Shown here piece by piece: positions 1-8,632 of a stretch of DNA of 64,000 nt. The position numbers and the translations under genes were made by a program. The stretch spans positions 1 through 64,000 of the forward strand of contig NZ_CABVPL010000029.1 of NCBI RefSeq assembly GCF_902499045.1. Reading direction: 5' to 3'. The notes beneath the pieces are model-generated. The model was not told the origin of the DNA, did no database searches, and saw nothing but the letters and a program-made list of their open reading frames with translations. This stretch comes from Burkholderia latens (lineage in GTDB: Bacteria; Pseudomonadota; Gammaproteobacteria; Burkholderiales; Burkholderiaceae). The number at the start of each line of letters is the position of its first letter. Position 1 is the stretch's first letter.

Positions 1-2
1 GC

Positions 3-1817
3 GCCGCGATGCCGCCGCTCGCGGTGTCGGCGGCCGTGCCCGATCCGGCGCAGGCCGGCCGCGCGGCCGGCGCAGGCGCGATGCGCCGCGTGCGCGCCGA
101 TACGCTGAACCGGCTGCTGAGCCTGTCCGGCGAATCGCTCGTCGAATCGCGCTGGCTGAAGCCGTTCGCCGAGTCGATGCTGCGCGTGAAGCGTGCGCAG
201 CGCGATGCGGCCCGCTCGCTCGATCTGCTGTATGAACAGTTCGCCGACGATCTCGACGCGGGCGTGCTCGCGTCGGTGAATGAAGTGCGGCACATGCTCA
301 ACGACCTGCAGCGTTCGCTCGCCGAGCGCATGGACGAGTTCGACCGCTTCGAGCGGCGCAGCACGCATATCGCCGAGCAACTGTACGACGAGGCGTTGCA
401 GTGCCGGATGCGGCCGTTCGGCGACGCGACGCGCGCATATCCGCGCATCGTCCGCGATCTCGCACGCTCGCTCGGCAAGCAGGTGCGCTTTTCGATCGTC
501 GGCGAAGGCACGCAGGTCGATCGCGACATCCTCGACCTGCTCGATGCGCCGCTCGGCCATCTGCTGCGCAACGCGATCGACCATGGCGTCGAGCCGCCCG
601 AGGCGCGCCGCGCACGCGGCAAGCCGGCCGAGGCGAGCGTGACGCTCGAGGCGCGCCATAGCGCCGGCTCGCTGCTCGTCAGCGTGATCGACGACGGGCC
701 CGGTGTCGACATGGACGCATTGCGCGCGGCCGTCGTGCGCCAGCGCCTGACCGACGACGAGACGGCCGCGCGCCTGTCCGATCCCGAGCTGCTCGAATTC
801 CTGCTGCTGCCGGGCTTCTCGATGCGCGACGCGGTGACGGACGTATCGGGCCGCGGCGTCGGCCTCGACGCGGTGCAGGAGATGGTGCGCGGCGTGCGCG
901 GCGCGGTGCGCATCTTCAACGAGCCGGGCGCGGGCATGCGCTTCGTGCTGCAGCTGCCGCTGACGCTGTCGGTGATCCGCAGCCTGCTCGTCGAGGTCGG
1001 CGGCGAGCCGTATGCGTTTCCGCTCGCGCACGTGCGCCGCACGCTGGAGCTCGCGCACGACGACATCGACGTGCTCGAAGGCCAGCCGCATTTTCCGTTC
1101 GACGGCCGGCGCGCGGGGCTCGTCGCCGCGCATCAGCTGCTCGATGCGGGCGAGCCGGACGCCGCGCGCGCGAGCACGGCGGTCGTGGTCGTCGGTGCCG
1201 AGCCGGAGCTGTACGGCGTCGCCGTCGACCGCTTCCTCGGCGAGCGGATGCTCGTCGTGCAGCCGCTCGACAGCCGGTTGCACAAGATCCAGAACATCGC
1301 GGCCGGCGCGTTGCTCGAGAACGGCGATCCGGTGCTGATCGTCGACGTCGAGGACCTGATCCGTTCGGTCGACAAGCTCGTGCGCGGCGGCCAGCTCGCG
1401 AAGCTCACGCGCGATCCGCAGCTCGCGCTCGCCGACCGGCGCCGCCGCGTGCTCGTCGTCGACGATTCGCTGACGGTGCGCGAGCTCGAACGCAAGCTGC
1501 TGGAGAAGCGCGGCTACGACGTGACCGTCGCCGTCGACGGAATGGACGGCTGGAACGCGGTGCGCAGCGACACGTTCGATCTCGTCGTGACCGACGTCGA
1601 CATGCCGCGAATGGACGGTATCGAGCTGGTCACGCTGATCAAGAACGACCCGATGCTCAAGCGCGTGCCGGTGATGATCGTGTCGTACAAGGATCGCGAT
1701 GAGGATCGCCGCCGCGGGCTCGATGCCGGCGCCGACTATTACCTCGCGAAGAGCAGCTTCCACGACGAGGCGCTGCTCGATGCGGTGCACGACTTGATCG
1801 GGGATGCGCGCGCATGA
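3..1817 (+). CDS. wspE: WspE-like hybrid CheA kinase / response regulator, 5'-truncated by window edge
   Basis: Central kinase of a chemosensory pathway of the Wsp (surface-sensing, c-di-GMP) type. The reading frame is open to the left edge, so the N-terminal Hpt domain with the phosphorylated histidine lies outside the window. Visible in order are the dimerisation and ATPase parts (an N-box with LLRNAIDHG near residue 185, then DDGPGVD and GRGVGLDAV), a CheW-like domain at about 320-460, and a C-terminal receiver domain starting at RRVLVVDDS with acceptor Asp in VVTDVDMP. The CheA-CheW-REC order is that of WspE. The stop overlaps the wspF start by 4 bp. Assignment to Wsp rather than another Che cluster rests on this architecture and the wspF neighbour. 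Confidence 0.88.
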   Translation, partial: AAMPPLAVSAAVPDPAQAGRAAGAGAMRRVRADTLNRLLSLSGESLVESRWLKPFAESMLRVKRAQRDAARSLDLLYEQFADDLDAGVLASVNEVRHMLNDLQRSLAERMDEFDRFERRSTHIAEQLYDEALQCRMRPFGDATRAYPRIVRDLARSLGKQVRFSIVGEGTQVDRDILDLLDAPLGHLLRNAIDHGVEPPEARRARGKPAEASVTLEARHSAGSLLVSVIDDGPGVDMDALRAAVVRQRLTDDETAARLSDPELLEFLLLPGFSMRDAVTDVSGRGVGLDAVQEMVRGVRGAVRIFNEPGAGMRFVLQLPLTLSVIRSLLVEVGGEPYAFPLAHVRRTLELAHDDIDVLEGQPHFPFDGRRAGLVAAHQLLDAGEPDAARASTAVVVVGAEPELYGVAVDRFLGERMLVVQPLDSRLHKIQNIAAGALLENGDPVLIVDVEDLIRSVDKLVRGGQLAKLTRDPQLALADRRRRVLVVDDSLTVRELERKLLEKRGYDVTVAVDGMDGWNAVRSDTFDLVVTDVDMPRMDGIELVTLIKNDPMLKRVPVMIVSYKDRDEDRRRGLDAGADYYLAKSSFHDEALLDAVHDLIGDARA

Positions 1818-2833
1818 ACATCGGCATCGTCAACGATCTGCCGCTTGCCGTCGAGGCGCTGCGCCGCGTGATCGCGCTGCGCACCGATCACCGCGTGCTG
1901 TGGGTGGCGACCGACGGCGACGAGGCCGTGGACTTCTGCGTCGCGCATCCGCCCGATCTCGTGCTGATGGATCTCGTGATGCCGAAGCTCGACGGCGTGG
2001 CCGCGACGCGGCGGATCATGGCGCGTGCGCCGTGCGCGATCCTGATCGTGACCGCGAGCGTCAGTGCGAACACGTCGTCGGTGTACGAGGCGATGGGCGC
2101 CGGCGCGCTCGACGCAGTCGACACGCCGACGCTCGCGCTCGGCCTGCCGTCGGATGCGGCGCCGCAGCCGCTGCTCGCGAAAATCGACCAGATCGGCCGG
2201 CTGCTCGAAAGCCGGACCGCGGCGCTCGTGCCGCCCGGGCCGGCGCCCGCGCGCGGCCAGCCGACGCTGATCGCGATCGGCGCATCGGCCGGCGGCCCGA
2301 CCGCGCTCGCCGCGCTGCTGCGTGCGCTGCCGGCCGATTTTCCGGCGGCGCTCGTGATCGTGCAGCACGTCGACCAGGCGTTCGCGCTCGGGATGGCCGA
2401 GTGGCTCGACGGCTATACGCGGCTGCCCGTGCGCGTCGCGCGGCAGGGCAGCGTGCCGCAGGCGGGCGAGGTGCTGCTCGCGGCGACCAACGATCACCTG
2501 TGGCTGTCGCCGCGCGGCGTGCTCGGCTATACGCGGCATCCGGCGGAAACGCCGTACAGGCCGTCGATCGACGTGTTCTTCAACAGCGTCGCCGACGGCT
2601 GGCAGGGCAATGCGCTCGGCGTGCTGTTGACCGGGATGGGGCGCGACGGGGCGCTCGGGCTGAAGGCGATGCGCGCGAAGGGCTGCTACACGATCGCGCA
2701 GGACGAGGCGACCAGCGCCGTGTACGGGATGCCGAAGGCGGCCGCGGCGATCGGGGCGGCGTCGGCGATCCTGCCGCTCGACCGGATCGCACCACAACTG
2801 ATTGCGCGCGTGACGCGCGTGCCGCGCGACTGA
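1814..2833 (+). CDS. wspF: CheB-type protein-glutamate methylesterase (WspF-like)
   Basis: Receptor methylesterase that resets the chemoreceptor, removing methyl groups from glutamates. The 339-residue protein has an N-terminal receiver domain with phospho-acceptor Asp53 in LVLMDLVMP. Its C-terminal esterase domain carries the catalytic triad motifs GASAGGP (Ser), IVQHVD (His) and TGMGRDGA (Asp). The start ATG overlaps the wspE stop (ATGA), so translation is coupled. In Pseudomonas loss of WspF locks the Wsp system on. No GGDEF output gene (wspR) follows; the next gene is an unrelated fluoride transporter with its own riboswitch. Confidence 0.9.
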   Translation: MNIGIVNDLPLAVEALRRVIALRTDHRVLWVATDGDEAVDFCVAHPPDLVLMDLVMPKLDGVAATRRIMARAPCAILIVTASVSANTSSVYEAMGAGALDAVDTPTLALGLPSDAAPQPLLAKIDQIGRLLESRTAALVPPGPAPARGQPTLIAIGASAGGPTALAALLRALPADFPAALVIVQHVDQAFALGMAEWLDGYTRLPVRVARQGSVPQAGEVLLAATNDHLWLSPRGVLGYTRHPAETPYRPSIDVFFNSVADGWQGNALGVLLTGMGRDGALGLKAMRAKGCYTIAQDEATSAVYGMPKAAAAIGAASAILPLDRIAPQLIARVTRVPRD

Positions 2834-2880
2834 CGGCCCGCGTTGCGCGCGGTGCGCGGCGTCGCGTACAATTGCCGCCT

Positions 2881-2975
2881 GCGGAGATGGCATGCCTCCC
2901 TGCGGTCGAGTCCGGCGCGTTGTGCGTGCGGTTCGGCCCTCAACCGCCGGTTCGCCCGGCTGATGATGCCTGCGT
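2881..2975 (+). promoter_or_regulatory. Fluoride riboswitch (crcB motif)
   Basis: The sequence matches the fluoride aptamer of the Pseudomonas type in order and spacing. GGAGATGGCATGCCTCC at 2883-2899 forms the first stem and conserved loop. AACCGCC at 2942-2948 follows. The GCCGG/CCGGC stem at 2946-2960 comes next, then the invariant TGATGATGCCT at 2961-2971. It lies about 85 bp upstream of a CLC gene whose protein has fluoride-type selectivity residues, which independently supports the call. Just downstream, GCCTGCG (2968-2974) can pair with CGCAGGC (2997-3003) around a nested TCCTG/CAGGA hairpin. That helix overlaps the aptamer 3' end and is the likely expression platform. Confidence 0.9.
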
Positions 2976-3058
2976 GTTCCTGGGTTGTCAGGAGGTCGCA
3001 GGCCGTCCATGCGGTGTTCTGCCGCCCAGGTTTCGATGTCCCGTCGAATCTGGAAATC

Positions 3059-4300
3059 ATGTTTTTCTCGACTTCTGCCGATATTTTCGCGACCGTGCGC
3101 TACGTGTGCCGCTGGCTCGCGCTCTCGGCCCTGCTCGGCGCGCTGGCCGGCACGGCTTCCGCGTTGTTCCTGATCGCGCTCGACTGGGCGACGGGCACGC
3201 GCGTCGCGCATCCGTGGCTGCTGTGGGGGCTGCCGGCCGCCGGCTTCGCGACCGGCTGGGTCTATCACCGGTTCGGCCAGTCGGTCGCGCGCGGCAACAA
3301 CCTGCTGATCGACGAGATTCACGATCCGAAGGCGCTCGTGCCGAAGCGGATGGCGCCGCTCGTGCTCGTCGCGACCGTCGTCACGCACCTGTTCGGCGGG
3401 TCGGCCGGCCGCGAAGGCACGGCCGTGCAGATGGGCGGCGCGCTCGCCGATCGCATCACGCACGTGCTGCGGCTCGATCGCGAGCACCGGCGCGTGCTGC
3501 TGATGGGCGGCATCGCGGCCGGGTTCTCGTCGGTGTTCGGCACGCCGCTCGCGGGCGCCGTGTTCGGGCTCGAGGTGCTCGCGATCGGCCGCGTGCGGTA
3601 CGACGCGCTGTTGGCGTGCGTCGCGTCGGCGATCGTCGCCGATGTCGTGTGCCGTGCGTGGGGTGTGCATCACACCGTGTATGCGATTCCGTTCGTGCCG
3701 GCCGTGTCGGCGACGGGGCTGGCCGCGACGGTCGTCGCGGGCGTCGCGTTCGGTGTCGTCGGGCGGATGTTCGCGTTCGCGACGCACGCGTTGACCGCAT
3801 GGTTCCGGCGCGTCGTCCGCTACGCGCCGCTGCAGCCGGTGCTCGGCGGCGCGATGGTCGCCGCGGCGGCGACCATGCTGAACGTGCCGCAGTATCTCGG
3901 GCTCGGGATTCCGACGATCGAAGCCGCTTTCCACGGGCCGCTGCCCGTCTACGAGTTCGCCGGCAAGTTCGCATTGACCGTCGTCACGCTCGCGTCGGGA
4001 TTCAAGGGCGGTGAAGTGACGCCGCTGTTCTACATCGGCGCGACGCTCGGCAACGCGCTCGGCCAGGTGCTCGCGCTGCCGGTGCCGGTACTCGCAGGGC
4101 TCGGCTTCGTCGCGGTGTTCGCGGGTGCGGCGAACACGCCGATCGCGTCGACGATCATGGCGATCGAGCTGTTCGGCGCGGATGTGGGCGTGTATGCGGT
4201 CGTCGTGTGCGTGGTCGCGTATCTGTTTTCCGGACACGCGGGGATTTACCGGTCGCAGCGCGTGGCGGTCGGGAAGGGGGCGCGGGCGGAGGTGGAGTGA
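3059..4300 (+). CDS. CLC-F type fluoride/proton antiporter
   Basis: Integral membrane CLC-family transporter of 413 residues, predicted to export fluoride. The selectivity motif reads GREGTAVQMG instead of the chloride-type GREGP, and an upstream ARGNNLLIDE segment has Asn where chloride CLCs have the central serine. Both are hallmarks of the CLC-F subfamily. The gating Glu in GREGT is present; the region after PLAGAVFGLE has Val where the proton Glu of the E. coli chloride antiporter sits. GGEVTPLF is also CLC-F like. The open frame extends upstream to 2843, but that part is the riboswitch; the ATG at 3059 follows TCTGGAAATC. Function follows from family plus riboswitch. Confidence 0.9.
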   Translation: MFFSTSADIFATVRYVCRWLALSALLGALAGTASALFLIALDWATGTRVAHPWLLWGLPAAGFATGWVYHRFGQSVARGNNLLIDEIHDPKALVPKRMAPLVLVATVVTHLFGGSAGREGTAVQMGGALADRITHVLRLDREHRRVLLMGGIAAGFSSVFGTPLAGAVFGLEVLAIGRVRYDALLACVASAIVADVVCRAWGVHHTVYAIPFVPAVSATGLAATVVAGVAFGVVGRMFAFATHALTAWFRRVVRYAPLQPVLGGAMVAAAATMLNVPQYLGLGIPTIEAAFHGPLPVYEFAGKFALTVVTLASGFKGGEVTPLFYIGATLGNALGQVLALPVPVLAGLGFVAVFAGAANTPIASTIMAIELFGADVGVYAVVVCVVAYLFSGHAGIYRSQRVAVGKGARAEVE

Positions 4301-4386
4301 ACGGCGGCTTGCGCAAAGCCGGCGCCGGCGCGCGGATGAAAGCCGGTATCCGGTGATCGCGGGACCACCGGGTCAACCGGCGTGCA

Positions 4387-5100
4387 TCATTCCTTCGGCA
4401 GCTTCGCGACGTTCCGCGCGAGCAGTTCTTCGATATCGATGCCCTTGTCGGCCAGCAGTGTCGTGACGATTCCGCTCAACTCGCCGAGCGTTTCGTTGAC
4501 CGCGTCGCGGATCGTGTCCACGACGACCTGGGTGCTGCGTTCGATCTCGATGTTGACGTTGTCATCGACGCCCTTCGCATCGAACGTGGTCGCGCGGCGC
4601 GTTTCGGGAATCAGCCAGACGTCGAACCAGCCTTCGTCGCGATTGACGTCCGACACCGTGAGGCTGCAGCCGTTGATCGCGATATAGCCCTTCGCGAACA
4701 CGTAGCGCTTGAATTCGGCCGGCACGCCGATGCGGATCATCCGGTTGTGTTCGGACGATGCGATGTGCAGGATGGTCCCCATGAAGTCGACGTGGCCGGA
4801 CAGCGGATGCCCGCCGATTTCCGCGCCGTCCTTCGCGGCCCGTTCGACGTTGACGCGGGCGCCGGTCGTCAGGTTGGCCAGCGTGGTAATGCGCAGGCTC
4901 GGCAGCATCACGTCGAAGTCGATCAGCACCGGCGAATGGATCGTCGTCACCGTCAGGCAGACGCCGTCGACCGACACGCTCGCGCCGATCTCGATGCCGG
5001 TGGTGAACCGCTCGGGGAATTCGATGCTGAACGTCCTCAGTTCGCCGTGATCCTTGACGGCCTTGATGACGCCAACACCCTGAACAATGCCTGTAAACAT
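4387..5100 (-). CDS. ribE: Riboflavin synthase, alpha subunit
   Basis: Dismutates two 6,7-dimethyl-8-ribityllumazine molecules to riboflavin in the cytosol. The 237-residue protein has the two tandem barrel repeats of the family: MFTGIV start, VSVDGVCLTV and GGHPLSGHVD in the first, INGCSLTVSDV and LIPETRRATTF in the second. The start at 5100 follows AAAGGCAGATC; the longer frame upstream lacks family homology. It stands alone, with no ribBA or ribH neighbour, so it may be a second copy beside a housekeeping rib operon. It is convergent with the CLC-F gene and leaves an 86-bp gap with no clear U-tract terminator. Confidence 0.92.
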   Translation of the reverse strand: MFTGIVQGVGVIKAVKDHGELRTFSIEFPERFTTGIEIGASVSVDGVCLTVTTIHSPVLIDFDVMLPSLRITTLANLTTGARVNVERAAKDGAEIGGHPLSGHVDFMGTILHIASSEHNRMIRIGVPAEFKRYVFAKGYIAINGCSLTVSDVNRDEGWFDVWLIPETRRATTFDAKGVDDNVNIEIERSTQVVVDTIRDAVNETLGELSGIVTTLLADKGIDIEELLARNVAKLPKE

Positions 5101-5302
5101 GATCTGCCTTTCGTCGCGAATTGCGTGGCCGGTATGATAAGTGATCCGGGGAACCCCCATGACGAACAGGGTCGGGCGCGCGGCGCCGACGCCCAGCGAG
5201 AAGGGCCGTGCGGTGGCACGGCCCCGATGCGGCGCAATCGCGAACGCGGCGCGGCGGCGGCCACCGCGACCGCGCCGCCGGCCTGCATCGCAGCCGTTCG
5301 CA

Positions 5303-7165
5303 TCACGCCTCCGCCGGCTCCCCGCGCCGCCCGGCATCGTCGCCCGTCAGGCGCGGCGGCGAATCGATCAGGCCCTTCGCCAGCTCCAGCGCCTGCCGCT
5401 CGAACAGCCGGCGATAGACCCCGCCGTCGATCCGGATCAGCGCGTCGTGGTTGCCCTCCTCGATCACCTTGCCGCGATCGAGCACCAGCAACCGGTCGAG
5501 CGAGCGCACCGTCGACAGCCGGTGCGCGACCACGAGCGTCGTGCGGCCGACCATCAGCCGCTCCATCGCCTGCTGGATCAGCACCTCGCTTTCGCTGTCG
5601 AGGCTCGACGTCGCTTCGTCGAGGATCAGGATCGGCGCATCCGCGAGGAACGCGCGCGCGATTGCGACGCGCTGGCGTTCGCCGCCCGACAGCTTGATCC
5701 CGCGCTCGCCGACGAGCGTGTCGTAACCATCCGGCAGCGCCGCGATGAAGTCGTGCGCGCTCGCCAGCCGCGCGGCGCGCTCGATTTCCGCACGGCTTGC
5801 GCCGGGACGTGCATACGCGATGTTCTCCGCGAGCGTGCGGTGGAACAGCACGGGCTCCTGCTGGACGATCGCGATCTGGCTGCGCAGCGAATCCTGCCGT
5901 ACCTGCGCGATGTCCTGGCCGTCGATCGTGATGCGCCCGCCCGATACGTCGTACAGACGCTGGATCAGCTTGATGAACGTCGTCTTGCCCGACCCCGAAT
6001 GACCGACGAGGCCGACGCGTTCGCCTGGCGCGATGCGCATCGAGAAGTCGTCGTACAGCGGCACCGGATGGTTGCCGTAACGGAACGTCACGTGCTCGAA
6101 GCGGATCTCGCCATGGTCGATCCGGATCGCCGGCGCGCCGGGGCGATCGTCGATGCCGAGCGGCTGGCGCTCGAGCGCGACGAGTTCTTCCATGTCGTTG
6201 ACCGAACGCTGCAGGTTGCGGATGTGCATGCCGACATCGCGCAGGTAGCCCTGCAGCACGAAGAACATCGTCAGCGAGAACGCGATGTCGCCGACGCTCG
6301 CTTGGTCGTTCGCCCACAGCCGCAGCGCGACGCCGATCATTGCCGCCTGCATCGCGACGAGCATCGCGCCCTGCAGGCCGCCGTTGAACGTGCCGCGCAC
6401 CCACGTGCGGCGCGTGCGCTGACGCCACTTGCCGATCACGCGCGCGAGCCGCGCTTCCTCGCGCGTTTCCGCGCCGAACGCCTTGACGACCGCGTTGCAG
6501 CTGACCGCATCGGCGAGCGCGCCGCCCATGCGCGTGTCCCACATGTTGCCGAGCCGCGCGGCCGGCGCGACGATGCCGAGCGACACGGCGACCGTCACCG
6601 AGATGTACAGCAGCGAGCCCGCGCCGACGACGAGCCCCATCACCGGCCAGTGCGTGCCGAGCAGCACGGTCGCGCCGACGAGCATCGTGACCGACGGCAG
6701 CAGCGCGATCAGCACGGTGTCGTTCAGCAGGTCGAGCGCCCAGATGCCGCGCGTGATCTTGCGCACGGTCGAGCCCGCGAAGCTGTTCGCGTGCCAGTCG
6801 GTCGAGAAGCGCTGCACGCGATGGAACGACGCGGCGGCGATCTCGCTCATCATCTTCAGCGTGAGCGTGATGATGTTCAGGTAGACGCCTTGGCGCAGCA
6901 GCGTCGCGCCGATGCCGAGCGCGGCCAGCGCGCCGAACGCGACGAGGGCCGCGTGCCACGCGGCGGCGCGATCGGTCAGGCCGGCCGACAGCGCGTCGAC
7001 GAGGCGGCCGGCGAACAGCGGCGTGAGGACGTCGGCGAGCGCGGCGAGCAGCGCGAGGCTCGCGACCGCGGCAATGCGCGCCGGCTGCTTGCGCCAGTAA
7101 CGGATGGTGAAGCCGAAGACGGCCTGGAATGCCGGGCCGCCCGGATGGGTGGTTTTTCTGGTCAT
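5303..7165 (-). CDS. ABC exporter, fused permease and ATPase (half-transporter)
   Basis: Inner-membrane ABC exporter half-molecule of 620 residues. The N-terminal half is a six-helix permease domain (from about residue 15 to 320). The C-terminal ATPase has Walker A GHSGSGKTT, signature LSGGERQRVAIARAF, Walker B ILILDEATSSLD and the switch His in VVAHRLSTV. It most resembles MsbA/lipid-and-drug type half exporters, but the substrate cannot be read from sequence. The gene stands alone; a 16-codon reading frame with a strong ribosome site lies about 170 bp upstream on the same strand. Confidence 0.85.
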   Translation of the reverse strand: MTRKTTHPGGPAFQAVFGFTIRYWRKQPARIAAVASLALLAALADVLTPLFAGRLVDALSAGLTDRAAAWHAALVAFGALAALGIGATLLRQGVYLNIITLTLKMMSEIAAASFHRVQRFSTDWHANSFAGSTVRKITRGIWALDLLNDTVLIALLPSVTMLVGATVLLGTHWPVMGLVVGAGSLLYISVTVAVSLGIVAPAARLGNMWDTRMGGALADAVSCNAVVKAFGAETREEARLARVIGKWRQRTRRTWVRGTFNGGLQGAMLVAMQAAMIGVALRLWANDQASVGDIAFSLTMFFVLQGYLRDVGMHIRNLQRSVNDMEELVALERQPLGIDDRPGAPAIRIDHGEIRFEHVTFRYGNHPVPLYDDFSMRIAPGERVGLVGHSGSGKTTFIKLIQRLYDVSGGRITIDGQDIAQVRQDSLRSQIAIVQQEPVLFHRTLAENIAYARPGASRAEIERAARLASAHDFIAALPDGYDTLVGERGIKLSGGERQRVAIARAFLADAPILILDEATSSLDSESEVLIQQAMERLMVGRTTLVVAHRLSTVRSLDRLLVLDRGKVIEEGNHDALIRIDGGVYRRLFERQALELAKGLIDSPPRLTGDDAGRRGEPAEA

Positions 7166-7642
7166 GTCTCGTTGCCCGGCGCATCGCGCGGCGGGACTTT
7201 CCGGTTCGGAGAACGTCGAAAACGCAACAGCCGGCCCGCACGGACCACGCGGACGAAATGAAACGGGCTGTCGGGAAAATGCGCGGGCTGGCGGGTTAGC
7301 GGAGCACTCGGGAGCCGGCGCGGACGACGGGCGGGATCAGCCGCGTCGCGAGACCACGTTCGGGAAGGCTGCTGGCATTCGGAACATCTGCACCTCCCTG
7401 AAGTGAACGGTTGAAAAGACGCCGAAAAGGCGTGTCGCCATCTTATCAGCAGTGCGCGATGTGCCGCAATGTCTGACGAATGCGCCGTAGCAGCGTCGAT
7501 ACGGATGCCATCCCGCCCTTTTTCGCGCGCGTCCCGCGGTGCGGTGCCGCACGGGGCGGCGTGCGGCATCGATTACACTTCGCGGTTGCGCGCGGGCCGA
7601 TGCGGCCCCGCAGATTCACCACGATATCTTCCCGAGGAAACG
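7166..7642. other. Intergenic region between ABC exporter and DyP peroxidase
   Basis: This divergent 477-bp gap should hold promoters for both genes. It contains the short minus-strand frame described at 7337-7387 and a weak inverted repeat at 7419-7433. A GAGGAAA ribosome site at 7634-7640 serves the DyP gene. No clear -35/-10 pair or operator was recognised. Confidence 0.5.
7337..7387 (-). CDS. Possible 16-residue leader peptide upstream of ABC exporter
   Basis: A short frame encodes MFRMPAAFPNVVSRRG. It has an excellent Shine-Dalgarno, GGGAGGT at 7392-7398, four bases before the ATG. It lies between a small inverted repeat (ACGCC/GGCGT, 7419-7433, followed by T-rich sequence on the minus strand) and the ABC exporter start at 7165. 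The position suits a leader or small peptide in the exporter transcript. No homology can be judged at this length. Confidence 0.35.
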   Translation of the reverse strand: MFRMPAAFPNVVSRRG

Positions 7643-8524
7643 ATGAGCGACGTTCAGCAAGGCATCCTGACTCCGATCGACACGGCGGCCCGATACCTGA
7701 CTTTCACGATTTCGAACAACGGCAATGTCGCCGCGGCACTGAAGGCGTTGCGCGAGCTCGTCGACGGGCGCGGCGCGGTCGCGGGTTTCGGACACGCGCT
7801 GGCCGCGCACCTTGGGCGTCCGGTGCCGGGCCTTGCCGAATACCCGGCGTTCGCGGTGAACGACCGCACGCTGCCGATCACGCCGGCCGACGTCTGGGTC
7901 TGGCTGCGCGGCGACGATCGCGGCGATCTCGTGCTGCGTTCGCGGGCGATCGAGCGTGCGCTCGCGCCGGCGTTCGCGCTGCAGGACGTGGTCGACGGAT
8001 TCCGCTATTCGAACGATCGCGACCTGTCGGGTTACGAGGACGGCACCGAGAACCCGACCGGCGACGACGCGCTGGCCGCGGCGATCGTCACCGGGCAAGG
8101 CGCGGGGCTCGACGGTTCGAGCTTCGTCGCGGTCCAGCAGTGGCTGCACGACTTCGACCAGATGGAGCGTATCGCCGCCGGCGACATGGACCACATCATC
8201 GGCCGCCGCCGCTCGGACAACGAGGAACTCGACGATGCGCCCGAGTTCGCGCACGTGAAGCGCACCGCGCAGGAGAGCTTCGAGCCCGAAGCGTTCATGC
8301 TGCGCCGTTCGTCGCCGTGGGCCGATGCGCGCCGCGCCGGGCTCTACTTCGTCGCGTTCGGCGCGTCGTTCCGCGCGTTCGACGTGCAGATGCGCCGGAT
8401 GAGCGGCGCGGACGACGGCATCGTGGACGGCCTGTTCCGCTTCACGCGGCCGCTGACCGGCGCGTATTTCTGGTGTCCGCCGGTGAAGGGCGGCAAGCTG
8501 GACCTGTCCGCGCTCGGGCTGTAA
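7643..8524 (+). CDS. DyP-type heme peroxidase
   Basis: Dye-decolourising peroxidase of 293 residues, acting on H2O2 with a broad range of reductants. It carries the diagnostic GXXDG motif (GYEDG, residues 130-134, with catalytic Asp133). The likely proximal heme ligand is His204 in EFAHVKR. There is no signal peptide or Tat motif, so it is probably cytosolic, as in the YfeX-like subgroup. No encapsulin gene is adjacent. The frame opens further upstream at 7469, but the ATG at 7643 follows GAGGAAA and begins with family-like sequence. A strong bidirectional terminator follows. Confidence 0.93.
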   Translation: MSDVQQGILTPIDTAARYLTFTISNNGNVAAALKALRELVDGRGAVAGFGHALAAHLGRPVPGLAEYPAFAVNDRTLPITPADVWVWLRGDDRGDLVLRSRAIERALAPAFALQDVVDGFRYSNDRDLSGYEDGTENPTGDDALAAAIVTGQGAGLDGSSFVAVQQWLHDFDQMERIAAGDMDHIIGRRRSDNEELDDAPEFAHVKRTAQESFEPEAFMLRRSSPWADARRAGLYFVAFGASFRAFDVQMRRMSGADDGIVDGLFRFTRPLTGAYFWCPPVKGGKLDLSALGL

Positions 8525-8542
8525 ACGCCGAACGCCATCCGC

Positions 8543-8586
8543 AAACGGGCGGGCCGCGCATCGTGCGCGGTTCGCCCGTTTTGCTT
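8543..8586. terminator. Bidirectional intrinsic terminator between DyP and OsmC genes
   Basis: The stem AAACGGGCG (8543-8551) pairs with CGCCCGTTT (8573-8581). Inside it CCGCGCA (8554-8560) pairs with TGCGCGG (8564-8570). The A/T ends give a U-rich tail on either strand, fitting the convergent genes on both sides. Confidence 0.85.
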
Positions 8587-8632
8587 GTTGCGTGTCGGCG
8601 CGTGCGGCTCGGCAAGATCGGCACGCGGCGTG

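Noticed and set aside
2843-3058. N-terminal extension of the CLC protein
   Set aside because: The 72 extra codons coincide with the fluoride riboswitch and its expression platform and have no membrane-protein character.
1739-4237. 832-residue minus-strand frame opposite wspF and the CLC gene
   Set aside because: It is Arg/His/Asp-rich with no domain pattern, which is the usual antisense shadow in GC-rich DNA; both opposite genes have clear motifs.
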